Source: Hevea brasiliensis
Lineage: Eukaryota; Streptophyta; Magnoliopsida; Malpighiales; Euphorbiaceae
Reading direction: 5' to 3'
Assembly (NCBI RefSeq): GCF_030052815.1
Contig: NC_079503.1
Coordinates: forward strand, 49,270,735 to 49,334,734
DNA: 64,000 nt
Part shown: positions 11,521-22,915 of the stretch, piece by piece
Position numbering within the stretch: position 1 is the stretch's first letter
How the letters are laid out: the number at the start of each line of letters is the position of its first letter
Position numbers and translations under genes: made by a program
The notes under the pieces: generated by a model
Told to the model about the DNA's origin: nothing
Database searches by the model: none
The model's input: the letters and a program-made list of their open reading frames with translations, nothing else

Positions 11521-14104
11521 ATCATATATTGTAAAGACCTTAGACTAGAGGCTTTGACATTCGAAGACGCTGAGAACCCGAACAAGGCTTCTCTTGATCC
11601 GTTAGTATCTCACAACTATGTAGGGGATACAGACTAAATTTCTTTTCCGATCTCCTATGTGATTACCTTTCCGATACCTTTTAACAGGCAACATCCGATC
11701 TCTTCCGTTCACTAGTCAGGGACCCGGCCTTACTTCGATCCCCCTCTATGCCCAGTTATTTTCTGAGCTAGTCTAGTGGTTCAACTTCATAATTCTCCTA
11801 TGATTTATTATCCAAACTTTTATTTTAAAGAAACTTTCGTGTTAGGATACAGCTACCAATATTTCACCAAACTATACGTTACTCGGAACCAAAATACCCT
11901 CGTTTGAAGGTAATAGAGGCTAAGAAAAAGGTAAATGACATGTACGGATGAAAAAAAAAAAAGGAAACTCCGGAAGATAACCACCTTCGTGGGGTTTTTA
12001 ACATAACATAAATTTAACGAAAATTACGAGCATGAAAACAAAGAAAATACATAAAATAAAAATGAGCACTTGATAAAGCAGCGGTATAGACAATAACCTG
12101 TAGGGAATCGATTCTATAGAACTAACTATGGAGTCACAAAATATAATAGAGCCGTGCGCTGCTAGCCTGGGGACTAATGTGCGCCTTGGAATGAAGAGTA
12201 CTAAGTTAAAATGCAGTCAAACCGAAATGAGAACAACCGAGTTTGAATGAGGTTGAGCTTGGAAAATGAAAGTGGAAATGAAGGCAGAACTGAAACTAAG
12301 AGAGGGTTTCACAAAGTAATGAACGAACTGAAAATGGAGAGTTTCAGTATTCAATACTTCTTCAAAGAAAATACTTTAGAAAACTGGTTTCTGAAGTTTT
12401 TCCTATTTTTGAAAGTTTAAAAATAGCAGAGTAGCAAAACTGAATTAAGTTTCAGAGCCTTTCCACTATAGTCACCACCCTTTTCTTCGTTTTTTTCTCT
12501 CCTTTTCAACAGTTTTCATGCAGGTATTTATAGGGAACAGGTGCTCCCAATGAAGGGTCAGGATTTTTCTTTGAGGGAGATGGAAGGTTAGGATTTTAAA
12601 GGACATGATCTGATGCTTGGGAATTAAGGAGAATCAAGATGAATGGCTGAAATCCTTTTCAGAATATTTTTCCTTTCACCTTTCTAATCCAATGGTTCCA
12701 AAACTTTCTTGTCAAGGGAGATCCGAGGGCTGGGAATAAAAAGCGCCGATCTTGTCGCCTTCTTTTTTGATCCAAGGGCTCCGAGCTTGTCCTTACAAGT
12801 AAGATCAACGGTGGAGATTGAGATGTATAGGACTGTCAAGACATACTCTAGCACCTGTCAGTAGTGCGGGCGATTATGCAAATGAGGCGTGCGGTGGAGA
12901 TTTGATCTCGTCTGCAACGCTTTAACTACCTCGGCTCTGATTATGACCACAGTTATTGGAAGTTGTCTTATTCTCTTTGCTTTTCGATCTCCCCTCCCTT
13001 CTGATCTTTCTAATATGATCCTTTTCCGATCTCTCATGCCGGGCCTACCTCTCCCGATCTTTCCTGCTCCAGAGTCTTCTCCTTTGTCCGAGCCGGTTCA
13101 GTCAAAGCATTTATTCCTTCAGTTTCCAAGGCATCCGCTTCGTTTTCTGCTAGCAATAAATCCTCATACCTTCTCTATATATATACCTTCAACGAGACAT
13201 TCTTCTGCATTTCATTTTCTCCCCCCGCTTCTTACTTTCCTGTTCTAGCTGCTCCGGCAACAATCCCGGCCATGATAGCTGCATCTTTTTCCGGTTGTTC
13301 ACCTTGTTCACCGACTAAAAATTTTTGACCCCGGTGATCAGAAAATCACTATGGCCATATTTGATGACAATGAGATAACCGGACTAATTTACCGATCCAG
13401 ATCGAGAATATCGATCGTGTCAATCTCGAGTCGGTTGACCGATATAATCGGTGAACTGATTTCAGGCGAGAAGGCTACTAATTTCCCTCCTATTATTGGT
13501 GACTGCCCTTCGAAGTTCATTTGGCTTCTCACCACATTGGGTGTCCCGACAGTAGTTTGGTTCTGAGTGATAACATTGATGATGACCTCTCTTGTCCTCA
13601 CGAGAGTCATAGTCCCTCCATCTGAGTTGTACATCTATCCGACGTCGATGGTCGATCTCCTGATCAAACACATCTTTTGATTCAGCCATAAGACTAGGCT
13701 TTGACATAGGCCTTTACTAGATAGGATGTACTGCTGATCTCCAAAGATCGCCCAAATGATGTAATCTGACCTTTAATGTAATCCGATCTCTTGAGATCGC
13801 CCAAATAATGTAATCCGACCTTTTGAAAATGAGATCTTATTTTGATAATTATCATTTTATTATTATTGCATTAATTACTTTCTGATCTCTAATGTGCATA
13901 TCCGATACGATTCCTAACTGAACATCCCTTAACTGATCTATAATTCTGAACATCTACTTTAATTCGCCGGTCTTTAACTAGCCGATCTCCCCCTATTTAT
14001 TTAATGAGTTTCTAGTATGTTCTTGCGACGTGTCAGAAAAGCTGGCGAATTTCGCTGACTGATGCGTCGCTTGGGATACCGTGAGCATTGAATGCTCAGA
14101 CGAG
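11521..14104 (+). other. left arm of element D, non-coding, with dispersed CCGATCTC motif and a minus-strand TATA box
   Basis: No convincing gene in 2.6 kb. The octamer CCGATCTC and close variants recur, almost always in this orientation (for example near 11645, 11695, 12988, 13027, 13790, 13880, 13980). A TATAAATA reads on the minus strand at 12542-12535. A frame at 12889-13248 has no recognisable domain and I do not call it. Confidence 0.5.
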
Positions 14105-14112
14105 TATAAATA
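14105..14112 (+). promoter_or_regulatory. TATA box of the element D gene
   Basis: TATAAATA, 163 bases before the gene's ATG, followed by a C/T-rich stretch typical of a plant 5' leader. A CCGGTAAGG at 14214-14222 could be a leader splice donor. Confidence 0.55.
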
Positions 14113-14267
14113 GGGGAAGGGACAGCCAGTTGCTCCCTTATGTCATTTTCAGCACCTCACGAGCGATTCCAAAATTCTCTCATTTCTTCAAGTTGTTCCA
14201 ACACCGATCACACTCCGGTAAGGGTTTTGATCTTTTCTTTAGTTAAATTTCTCTCTTTTCTTTGAAA

Positions 14268-16070
14268 ATGAGCAGTGCCGAGGGTCAGAGAGCGACGAGC
14301 CCCCCTTCCGTTCATGTTTCATGGTCGTCTGATGAAGTTGAGGTGGTCCGACCAAGCGGGCGATCTGAACCTCCAACATCATCCGTTCCATCCCGTGGTC
14401 AAGTGGGACCCTCGAGGCAAATGCATTCTTCAGGGAGAGAAAGCCTTCCTGTGGACGAGCTGCCATCAATCCTTCAAGAAACCGATCTGCAATCGTTTAG
14501 CCAAAAATATAACCTTCGGCCTGATTCATACGAACTTATCAGATGCCATGGCGATCTCCGAGCTGATCACTTCTTCAAAGAAAATGATATGATCATGGTA
14601 TACGAAGAACAATTAAAAGCCGGGCTGCGGTTCCCTCTTGATGACTTCTTCAAGGAAGTTCTGAAATTCCACCAAGTCTGTATAGCTCAAGTTCACCCGA
14701 ACTCATGGCGAATCCTGGTAGCCTTCAGAGGTCTTTGCCGAGCTAAGGGACTCAGTCCTACAGCGAAGGTGTTCGCCGAGCTACATAGGCTGACTCGTCG
14801 AAAGGACGATGAATACTGGTTCTTTCAGGCGAAGCCGCATTGTGGGCTTTTTACCGACCTGCCCTTCTCCCTGAAGAATTGGAAGAATCGTTTTTTTATT
14901 CTGAGGAGCAAGGTTTCGAGCGGTTTTGAGGGTTTCCCGCGTAGCTAGCTGCATCAGGGCCCATTACTTCCGAAGTGCATCACCCTGAATAGGGAAGAGG
15001 GCATAATGGTGATGGAGTTGAAAGATCAGGCGGCCACTCAGAAATTCTCCTGTTTAGACGCGGTGATGGCTGAACTGCATCATTGGACAATGAAGTTGAT
15101 TACCGGCGAAGAACATTGGCTCCAGCCCTCTGACCTTGACCTCGGTACTTTCTATATCTCTGACCTTTGGGCCTTAGCGAACTCACTGACTTATTCTTTG
15201 TGCAGGCGAGGTGGGCAACGAGGCTTCTAAAGAGAGCCGAAAGCAGAAGAGAGAGGTCTCCAGAAAGGTGTGGGAGATGAAACGCGCCAAGGCTTCTCAG
15301 ACGCCCAGGCATGACTCAGTAAAGATGCAAGAAGGCTCATCCCGGCCCTCGGAACTGCCGTTCCCTGAAAGAGAAGTGGTTCGGTCTCCTCCTCATCAAG
15401 AAAAGCCGCCACCAGCCCCTCCAGTTGCTTCGAGTGCGGAAGGGGGTCCTTCCCAACCTACCTCAAGGACCCTCTCCCGCGGCGCTCAAGTACTGATCCA
15501 TTCCCTAGAAAAGAACTGAACTGTTCGGGAGAATTTGGGTTTGGCTAAGGTTTTGGGGGCCTCCATTTGCCTTCGGGAGGATCGGGATAGGCTAACCCTG
15601 AACAGTCTTGATGATATCCTGACCCAGATTATGAGCCTGAGTGTGGAGAGTTTGGTGAACCAACACATTGTCCGGGAGAAGGCTCACCGCATGAGGCAGG
15701 AGATCGAGAAGGTGGGCCAGGAAGCTGCTTCCCTCCAATCCCAACTTTCATCCGCCTAAAACTACATAACTGAAATTGAAGGGTGGATGAAATTCTACGA
15801 GGATGAACTAGCCGAGAAAGCTCATGTTCTTGAAGAGGTTCGGGCACTCCGAGCCGCTGATGTCACTCGCCTCACTGAGGAAGTCAAAGTAAAAGAAGAA
15901 GAGGCAGTGACAAGGGAGGCCGGCGCTTATGTGAATGCCCATGGGGATCTCTTGGCAGAGGTCAGGAAGCGTTATCCCGAGGAGGAATTTTCCTGGGTGG
16001 TGGACCTGGCTCCCCAAGACGAAGAGGATAGCGAGGAGGAGGCTGAAGGTGATATAGGGAACAAAATGTA
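14268..16070 (+). pseudogene. Transposase_28-like (plant 'putative gypsy type transposon') protein gene, with intron and premature stops
   Basis: Gene of element D. ATG chosen at 14268 (MSSAEGQ), first in frame after the leader. Residues about 60-230 resemble the plant family Transposase_28 (PF04195): LDDFFKEVL, then VHPNSWRILVAFRGLC, the aromatic YWFFQAKP, and LPFSLKNWKNRFF. The reading frame shifts by one at about 15145-15205, where a GT...TTCTTTGTGCAG/G segment of 61 bp fits an intron and restores the frame exactly. Downstream are a charged, proline-rich linker, a coiled-coil-like region (15660-15910) and an acidic tail (DEEDSEEEAEG). In-frame stops at 14946, 15517 and 15757 show it is now dead, although the frame reads through them. 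The family's biochemical role is not known to me. The domain call is from motif memory, not from a search. Confidence 0.62.
15145..15205 (+). other. predicted 61-bp intron in the element D gene
   Basis: Starts GTACTTTC and ends TTCTTTGTGCAG before G. Its length is 1 modulo 3, exactly the shift needed to join the upstream frame to the downstream one, giving a continuous protein across the joint. It is short but within the plant range. Confidence 0.6.
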
Positions 16071-16729
16071 GAACAGGCTGGGGGTGATCCTCCAGCCAAA
16101 TGACTTGTATATATTTTCAATTTGAAATGAAATGAAGTTCCTTTTTGTTCAACGACTGGATGAGATCGGAAAGTGTCTAAGTTGCATAAGCGCCTGATTG
16201 TCTAAACATATTAGAATAACTTGAAAGCAATTATTAATCTATGTATGAGAGATCGGCAAAACATTGTAAACATGAGATCGGCCTAAACCGAGAACGAACA
16301 CTGAACGAAAATTTAGATTATTAAAATTGGAAACCTGATCTGAACACTTAAGATCAGAAGCACCATTAAGCCGGATTAAAACCTTAACTTTATTGAACAA
16401 CTATCTACAACATTTACGAAAAGGAGGATCGGATGGCATGAAGACTTAATATTGGTTCAATTTCATTTGACAAGAGATCAGATGTGTGATTGACTAGCCA
16501 GGAAACTTGGTAATTGATTTGAGAGATCAGTAAGGAAGGACATCTGGTACTAGTTTTGATTTCTTATAAAAAGAGATCGGAAATGTGATTAGTTGGCAAA
16601 GAGACTTGACTTTGGTTTGATCCCAAGGAAGAGAGATCGGAAATGAATTGAATGACAAGGAGGCTCGGTGCTGGGGGTCGATTTCAAGGTCAATTGATTT
16701 CGGGGATCGGCCAAAATATGGTTTCGACA
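16071..16729 (+). repeat. right arm of element D with GAGATCGG subterminal motifs
   Basis: About 650 non-coding bases with roughly ten copies of GAGATCGG or a one-base variant (near 16163, 16249, 16275, 16425, 16470, 16522, 16572, 16632, 16704). This is the reverse complement of the motif in the left arm. The arm ends with TTTCGACA. Confidence 0.65.
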
Positions 16730-17607
16730 ATTAGTACATATTACCAAATTCATTTCCTTGTATATTGCGTTTTATTGCAATTTGCTAGATTTTAGTATAC
16801 TAATTTGACCTAGCCGGATGACCTAGTTCCCTCGGTTTTCGAGTTTCGGTCAAAACTACAAACTTGTAGATCTATGTCTTATTGCACGCGGGGCAAAATT
16901 TCAGGTCATTCTGAGTTTACTAGACCAAGTTATGGTCATTTTACTATTACTGATCAGAATGCACCAAAATTGGTCACTTTAGGTCATTTTAGGTCACTTT
17001 AGGTTCGGCCAGTTTTTGGACCCGAATTTTTGCAAGCTATTTGACATGCTTATGGCCATTTCTAGGCTTTATTGTCTTCATAAGACTTGTAGATATATGT
17101 CTAAACTATTCATGGTAAAAATTTCAGGCCAATTGGATCTGTTTTGACTGAGTTATGGCCAAAACAGTAACTGCTGCCCAAATGGTCAATTTTCAGGCCT
17201 TAATTGCACTAATCCGGATTTGGTCATTTTTCAAGTTACCTTCCAAGCAGAATTTCGGTAAGCTTCCTTCATCAAAGTTGGCACTTTTTGTGCCTAGTTT
17301 CACCTCCAATTGGTCTCATACCAATTGGAGCCAACACTTAAGGTCCTAGGCAAAAATACACACTGCCCTATTGCAACACTCTTCATCACATACCAAATAC
17401 ACTTTTAACACTTACCAAGTTATACATTCATGCCATTTCTATTCTGTACCATAACATAAACACATTTCACAACACATTTTTGGTCATTTTGATAGCTTAT
17501 AACCACACTCAATATGTACATTATAGTCCAGAATTTACCAAGTCCAAATTACACACAATTTAACTACATAATATAGCTTATTTACATGTCCAAACTCAAA
17601 CTCTTAC

Positions 17608-20600
17608 TGTAACACCCCTAAGTTCGATAGTGCGTTCTGCTGCTCCATTGACCAGTGTTGTCCGGACAGCTAGGATGCCTAGAACTACACTTCAATATGA
17701 GTGAGGAGACATAAAATATTGAAATACAAGAAAAGAAAATACAAGAAAAACAAAGGAAAAATAATAGCAAAGAAAGGTACTCAAGTTAAACGAGCCGGGA
17801 AACCTAACGATGGGTGACCGCACTGGGAAGTCACGGCGTGGACCGTTGACTAGCCCTGGACTGCGGGGAACCCTGGAAAACATTTTTAGGACATAAATAG
17901 AACCTTATTGAAGAATAAATATCATTAGAAAGATCAAAGAAAAATTAAATAATTAGTACAAAAAAAAGTGAGAAATCGAAAAATAGACAAAACCCGGTGT
18001 TACTGAAAAATCGGGAACGTAACCCGAACAGGGGCATTATGGTCATTTGACACCCCGAATTGTCTTTTGACCTAAATGTCCATTAAAAATAAATAATATT
18101 ACACTTAGAAAATGAAATGAAAAATTAAAAGAAGGGTACCTAATACAAATAGCTAAAAGTGGGGTGAAAAATGTGTAAATAACACATTTAAGCTTATTTT
18201 ATGATATAATTTAAATGAGTGGACCACTAAGGAATAAAATAAACACAAAGGGGCAGGTGTAAATCAAATAAACAATCTGCAAAACTCATCTTCTCCATTT
18301 CCTCATCCATGCCAAATTGAGAGAAAGAGGAAGCCACCATTGACGTTTCATGCAAGCTCTCTTAACTCTCCATTTTCAACTCCAATCTCTTAGGTTCCTT
18401 CATGAAACTTTGTCTACTCATCACAAGGAAGAGTTTGATACTAAATTTGAGAAGTTTAAGCAAGGTTTAACAAGCTCCAAACATAAGGTAAGTTCATATT
18501 TTTGAAGATAGCTTTGTTAAGTTTTGTGTACATGTTATGGGTGTTGGGTTTGTGAAGAAAATTTTTGAGTTTGAAGAGTTATTGTTGTGTTCATTTTGGA
18601 CAGCCATGGAGTCATGTATTTGATGAAGTATTTGTACATATAATTGATGAGAATGATGTTGATCATGATGATTTAATGACCTAGTGAATTACTTCACATG
18701 TATAAGGTGATCTTTGCACTTGGAATGAGATTTAATGAATTGTAGGACACTTGGTGTTGAAGGACAATTTTCGGCAGCTTGGGGACACTTGAATAAATGT
18801 ATGTATTCATGGAAGTGTTGGCAGAATGTTGACATAGAAGGATTGATGGATATGTGTATGAAATTATTTTGTAAAGTGTATGTGAAAATTAGTGATGTTT
18901 AGGTGTGTATGTGATTGTATTTAGACTTTGTAAATGTGAACTTTAATTGGTGTATTGAAGATAATTGTAATCTGCCCAAAGTGAGGATAATGTAAAGTGG
19001 GATGTGGTTTTGGTAATGTACCAAAACAGATTTGGTAGGGAAGTAAACATATTGCAAGGTAAATGTGTGTGATTGATGTGTGTTAAGCAAAGTAACCAAG
19101 GGCAGTGTACATTTTAGCCAATAAGTTTAAATGTGTAACCTCAATTGGTATGAGACCAATTGGAGGTGGAACTAGGCACAAAATGTGCCAACTTTCATTG
19201 AGAAAACATACCAAAATTCTGCTTGCAAGGTGACCTAAGAAAATGACCAATTCGGATTAGGTGCAATTAGGACCTGAAAAATGACCAATTGGGCAGCAGT
19301 GAGTTTTTAGGCCATAACTCACTCAAAACAGGTCCAATTGACCTGAAATTTTAACCATGAATAGTTAAGACCCATACCTACAAGTCTTATGAAGACACCA
19401 AAACCCAGAAATGACCAGAAGCAAGTCAAAAAGCTTGCACAAGTTCGGGTCCAAAAACTGGCCGAACCAAAGTTGACCAAATTGACCTAAAATTGACCTA
19501 ATTTGATACCAATTGACCAGCAATAGTATAATGACCATAACTTGGTCTACTTAACTCGGATTGACCTGAAATTTTGCCCCGCGTGCAATAAGAATAGATC
19601 TACAAGTTTGTAGTTTTGACCGAAACCCGAAAACAGAGGGAACTAGATCGTCCGGCTAGGTCAAACTAGTATGCCGAAATCCAGCAATTTGCAATGAAAT
19701 GCAAGAAAACGCAATATACATAGAATTGAGTTTGGTAACACGTACCAACCCTAAAACCCTATCGAATGTGACATATAAAGGACACTAAAACCTAATTTAC
19801 CTAGAAAACATCGACGGTCGGTATATTAGGTGATTAAGCAAATAAAGGTATTCAGTGAATTGTTTATCGAACATTATCGTTAGAGGCAAATTAATTTAGC
19901 ACTGAAACACTTCAAATTGTGTTTCTCAGTTAACAAGGACTCAGCAAAAGGGAAAGAAATACTGAGTCAAGACCAGGAGACAAATATCAGAGGTTTGTGC
20001 ACAACAACTATTTCTTTTGAATTATTTTTAATTGAAATAAATATTGACTATTTGTATATTATTGTTTTAAATTGTGGAAATGTATTTGAATGAATATTTA
20101 TTGCTTGAAAAGCATTGTAAATGATTTGAAACTGTGAGAAATTGTTTGAATGACATTGATGAATACTTATTGATTTAAAAGCATTAGAAATGGTTTGAAA
20201 CCACAGCTATCATGTATATTGATTGTATTCCTCATTAGCTTGTCTAGTGGGACGAATTGAATTCCCTCTCTGGCTGAAGTGTTGAGGTGTGTGCCTGTTA
20301 AGGACGAATTGGATGAGTACTCATATTTTTGCTAGCTAGCTATGTTATTCCTCATTAGTCATCGACTTTTGGGACGAATTGAATACCTCATTAGCCATTG
20401 GCTTTTGGGACTAATTGAACTATGGATCATGATTAAGCTGTGTGTGATTTATTAATATGTATTGTGAGATTGTGAAATGGATTTAAACTCTCATTGACAT
20501 ATACTGTCTTTTGAATTCAAACATGATCTAACTTATGGAAATTATTGTGATATTGACAAATGGAGTTTAAATTCTTGTTGACAATTTCTGTCTTGAATTT

Positions 20601-21307
20601 AACTATGATTTTAAGTATCCACTATTTACATGACTTATGAATTGTGATTTAAATTGTATTTGGTTAATGTTGTGCACCACTGAGACATTGTCTCAGCGAT
20701 AGCTTTATTCTTTATCGCAGTAGAGACAGACAGGCGTGACTAGGCTGCATATACATCTGCGAGGATTACAGTATAATGAGTATACCAATATTTTGCATTT
20801 TGTACTGTAATGTATGACACTGTATGTACATTTTGTTTTTGGTTTTGAGCAGTTGTAAATTCAAATTGTACCTTGAAGTTGTAAATTAATTATGAGTTAT
20901 TTGACTTGTGAAAATTGTATTATATTTCCTTATCTCAGACTTTGAAAAAATTTCTATGGAATTGAGTTGATAAATTGTTGTGTTGAGAAATGTATTGGAG
21001 TTGAGATTTGGAAAATTATTGAAGTGTCTTTTTACAGGTTTTCTGAAGAACTGTTTTATCCAAAATACAGATGACACTCTGCCAAAATTTTTACAGAAAT
21101 TCCAAATAAACCAAATGAGTTAGTTATTTCACTCAGTTCACCAAATCTTTAACACCTGTAAATAGTGCTCACCACTGTAAAAGAAGTAAGAAAAGTTTTT
21201 TAAAATCCCTTGTAGTGTATTTAATGGGTTATCAGTAGACGGAGTTGATAATTCATTAGGTATACTACGGGATCATGTTATGCCTTACAGAGGGGTAGGG
21301 TGTGACA
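17608..21307 (+). repeat. solo LTR S1 of the element A/E family
   Basis: A complete LTR (TGTAACACCC...GTGTGACA, 3.70 kb) without internal region, flanked by a perfect 5-bp duplication CTTAC (17603-17607 and 21308-21312). It arose by recombination between the two LTRs of a former full element. Landmarks: donor AAG/GTAAGT at 18488, inverted repeat CCAATTGGT/ACCAATTGG near 19144, adjacent GGCACA/TGTGCC near 19172, and the stem domain at 20680. Confidence 0.95.
20680..20718 (+). other. stem 1 and stem 2 of the RNA domain, solo LTR S1
   Basis: Stem 1 is perfect: CTGAGAC (20680-20686), loop ATT, GTCTCAG (20690-20696). Stem 2 is GCGATA (20696-20701) with TATCGC (20713-20718), also perfect. The U-G pair of other copies is here a U-A pair. 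Stem 3 is not recognisable. Confidence 0.6.
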
Positions 21308-22570
21308 CTTACACACATGTACAAGCTGCCATAACAAGCACCATAATTCAATTATATAATTCCATAAACCAACCCATGAAATACATATTTTGGGTTCACA
21401 CTTCAAGTTGCCGAATTGTAGTCTTCATCAATTAGCTTTCCAAGCTTCCAAAGTCAAGTGTACATTCACATATACATCTAATATACATCACCCAATTTAT
21501 TCCTACACACATAAACACTTCATCAACACTTCAATCTACCATTTACATACAAGGATAAACTGTTCATAAGGAGTTTCCATGGCTGTCAAAAACATACATC
21601 TCCCTTAAAACATCAAACTCCAAAAATCTTTCCACAATCTAACTACCCATAACACCCACACAAACTTTAATGAAGCAAGCATAAAAAATACCTACTTACC
21701 ACTTTGGAAACTCTTCAAAACCTCTCCAAAACTTGATCTTCTTATTGCCTATCTACTGGCCAAGGTGTATGGACAACTTGTAATGAAGGAAAGTGCAAGG
21801 AAAGAGGCTTGGATCAAGCTTGCATGAAGCTCCAAGGTGGACGGCAATGGTGGATTATTCTTCTCCCATTTTCGGCTAATCTTGAGAGGTGAGGTAGAAG
21901 ATGAATCTGCTATCATAAATGAAGAGTAAGTGGTCCACTTTAAGTGTGAGTGGAGCACTAAGTGAAAAATAATTGTTTGTTTATTCATAACTTTCCTTAT
22001 TCCCACATTAAGCTCTTAACTTTTGCTATTTACATTAGGTACCACCAATTTAATTTTTCATGACATTTTCCAAGTGTAATATCATTTATTTTTAATAGAA
22101 ATTTAGGTCAAAAGATAACTCGAGGTGTCAAATGACCATAATGCCCCTGTTCGAGTTGCATTCCTAATTTTTCGGTAACACCGGGTTTTGTCATTTTCTC
22201 GATTTCTCACTTTTCTTTGTACTAATTAATTAATTTTTCTTTGTTATTTCTAATGATATTTATGCTTCAATAGACATTTATTTAAGTCCTAAAAATATTT
22301 TTCAGGGTTCCCCGCGGTCCAGGGCTAGTCAACAGTCGACGCCGCGACTTCTCGGTGCGGTCACCCATCGCTAGGGTTCTCGGCTCATTTAACTTGGTTA
22401 CATTTCATTGCTATCAATTTTTCCTTGTTTTTCTTGTATTTTATTTTCTTGTATTTCATTATTTTATGTCTCCTCACTCATATCTAGGTGTAGTTCTAGG
22501 CATCCTAGTTGTCCGGACAACACTGGTCACTAGAACAGTAGAATGCACTACCGAACATAGGGGTGTTACA

Positions 22571-22607
22571 ATTCTCCCCCCTTTAAAATAAATTTCGTCT
22601 CGAAATT
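22571..22607 (-). other. polypurine tract and upstream palindrome, element C
   Basis: On the minus strand, AAAGGGGGGAGAAT immediately precedes the 3' LTR; it is the plus-strand primer tract. Just upstream is a palindrome AAATTTCG-aga-CGAAATTT, equivalent to the one before the tract of element E. Confidence 0.8.
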
Positions 22608-22915
22608 TTACCTGGCATTAATCTCTGAACAGCTGTGGGTGCTGTCTCCTCATATCCTCTTTACGTTCCCAAGTAGCTTCCTGGCCTGAATGATGGTTCC
22701 ACAGCACTTTAACCAGGTGTATCTGTTTGTTCCTCAGCTGCTTCACCTCATAAGCCGGAATTTTTATGGGTTCTTCCTCATATGTGAGGTCTGAATTTAC
22801 CTCAATCTCTTCAACTGATAGTATATGAGATGGGTCAGATCTGTACCTCCTTAACATGGACACATGGAAGACACTGTGTATCCTTTCTAGCTCTAGAGGT
22901 AATGCCAACCGTTAT
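22608..22915 (-). pseudogene. integrase C-terminus and chromodomain-like tail, element C
   Basis: C-terminal end of Pol. It begins in the segment HSVFHVSMLRRYRSDPSH, typical of plant chromoviruses. It ends in the chromodomain-like block (VKQLRNKQIHLVKVLW, then EATWERKEDMRRQHPQLF), which is thought to guide integration to marked chromatin. This tail places the element in the Tekay/Del-like chromoviruses. The frame ends at a normal stop 48 bases before the LTR. Confidence 0.82.

Larger units (their letters stand above)
10482..16729 (+). mobile_element. element D, 6.25-kb non-autonomous unit carrying a Transposase_28-like gene
   Basis: A discrete insertion in the LTR of element C with a perfect 5-bp target duplication: ATTAG at 10477-10481 and 16730-16734. 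The ends are TGTCGCAAGG and TTTCGACA, giving a short inverted TGTCG/CGACA. I find no internal repeat of either end, so no LTR pair, and no RT, integrase or classical transposase. Contents: a left arm with a 58-bp tandem array, a long GATC-motif-rich stretch, one intron-containing gene (14268-16070) with its own TATA box, and a 650-bp right arm. TG..CA ends with a 5-bp duplication fit a very large solo LTR. The inverted subterminal motifs would instead fit a DNA transposon. I cannot decide between these. Confidence 0.8.
8748..22570 (-). repeat. 3' LTR of element C, split by two insertions
   Basis: LTR in three pieces: 8748-10481, 16730-17607 and 21308-22570. They join perfectly once element D and solo LTR S1 are removed, as shown by the uninterrupted copy at 27577-31377. 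It has a tandem duplication of 98 bp (10031-10226) and about three copies of a roughly 80-bp unit at 9470-9700 built around CAGTGAATGTCAATAAG; the latter are also in the 5' LTR. A strong donor-like GTAAGT lies on the minus strand at 21699. No gene is supported. Confidence 0.92.

Noticed and set aside
12889..13248. 119-residue frame in element D
   Set aside because: No domain, no promoter in a suitable position, hydrophobic and proline-rich by composition. It overlaps the GATC-motif region.
10482..16729. Classical CACTA, hAT or Mutator transposon
   Set aside because: The ends, the 5-bp duplication and the protein match none of these superfamilies.
21749..22006. 85-residue minus-strand frame, also at 30556-30813
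   Set aside because: Present only because the two are LTRs of the same element. It is not open in solo LTRs or element E, so it is not evidence of a conserved protein.
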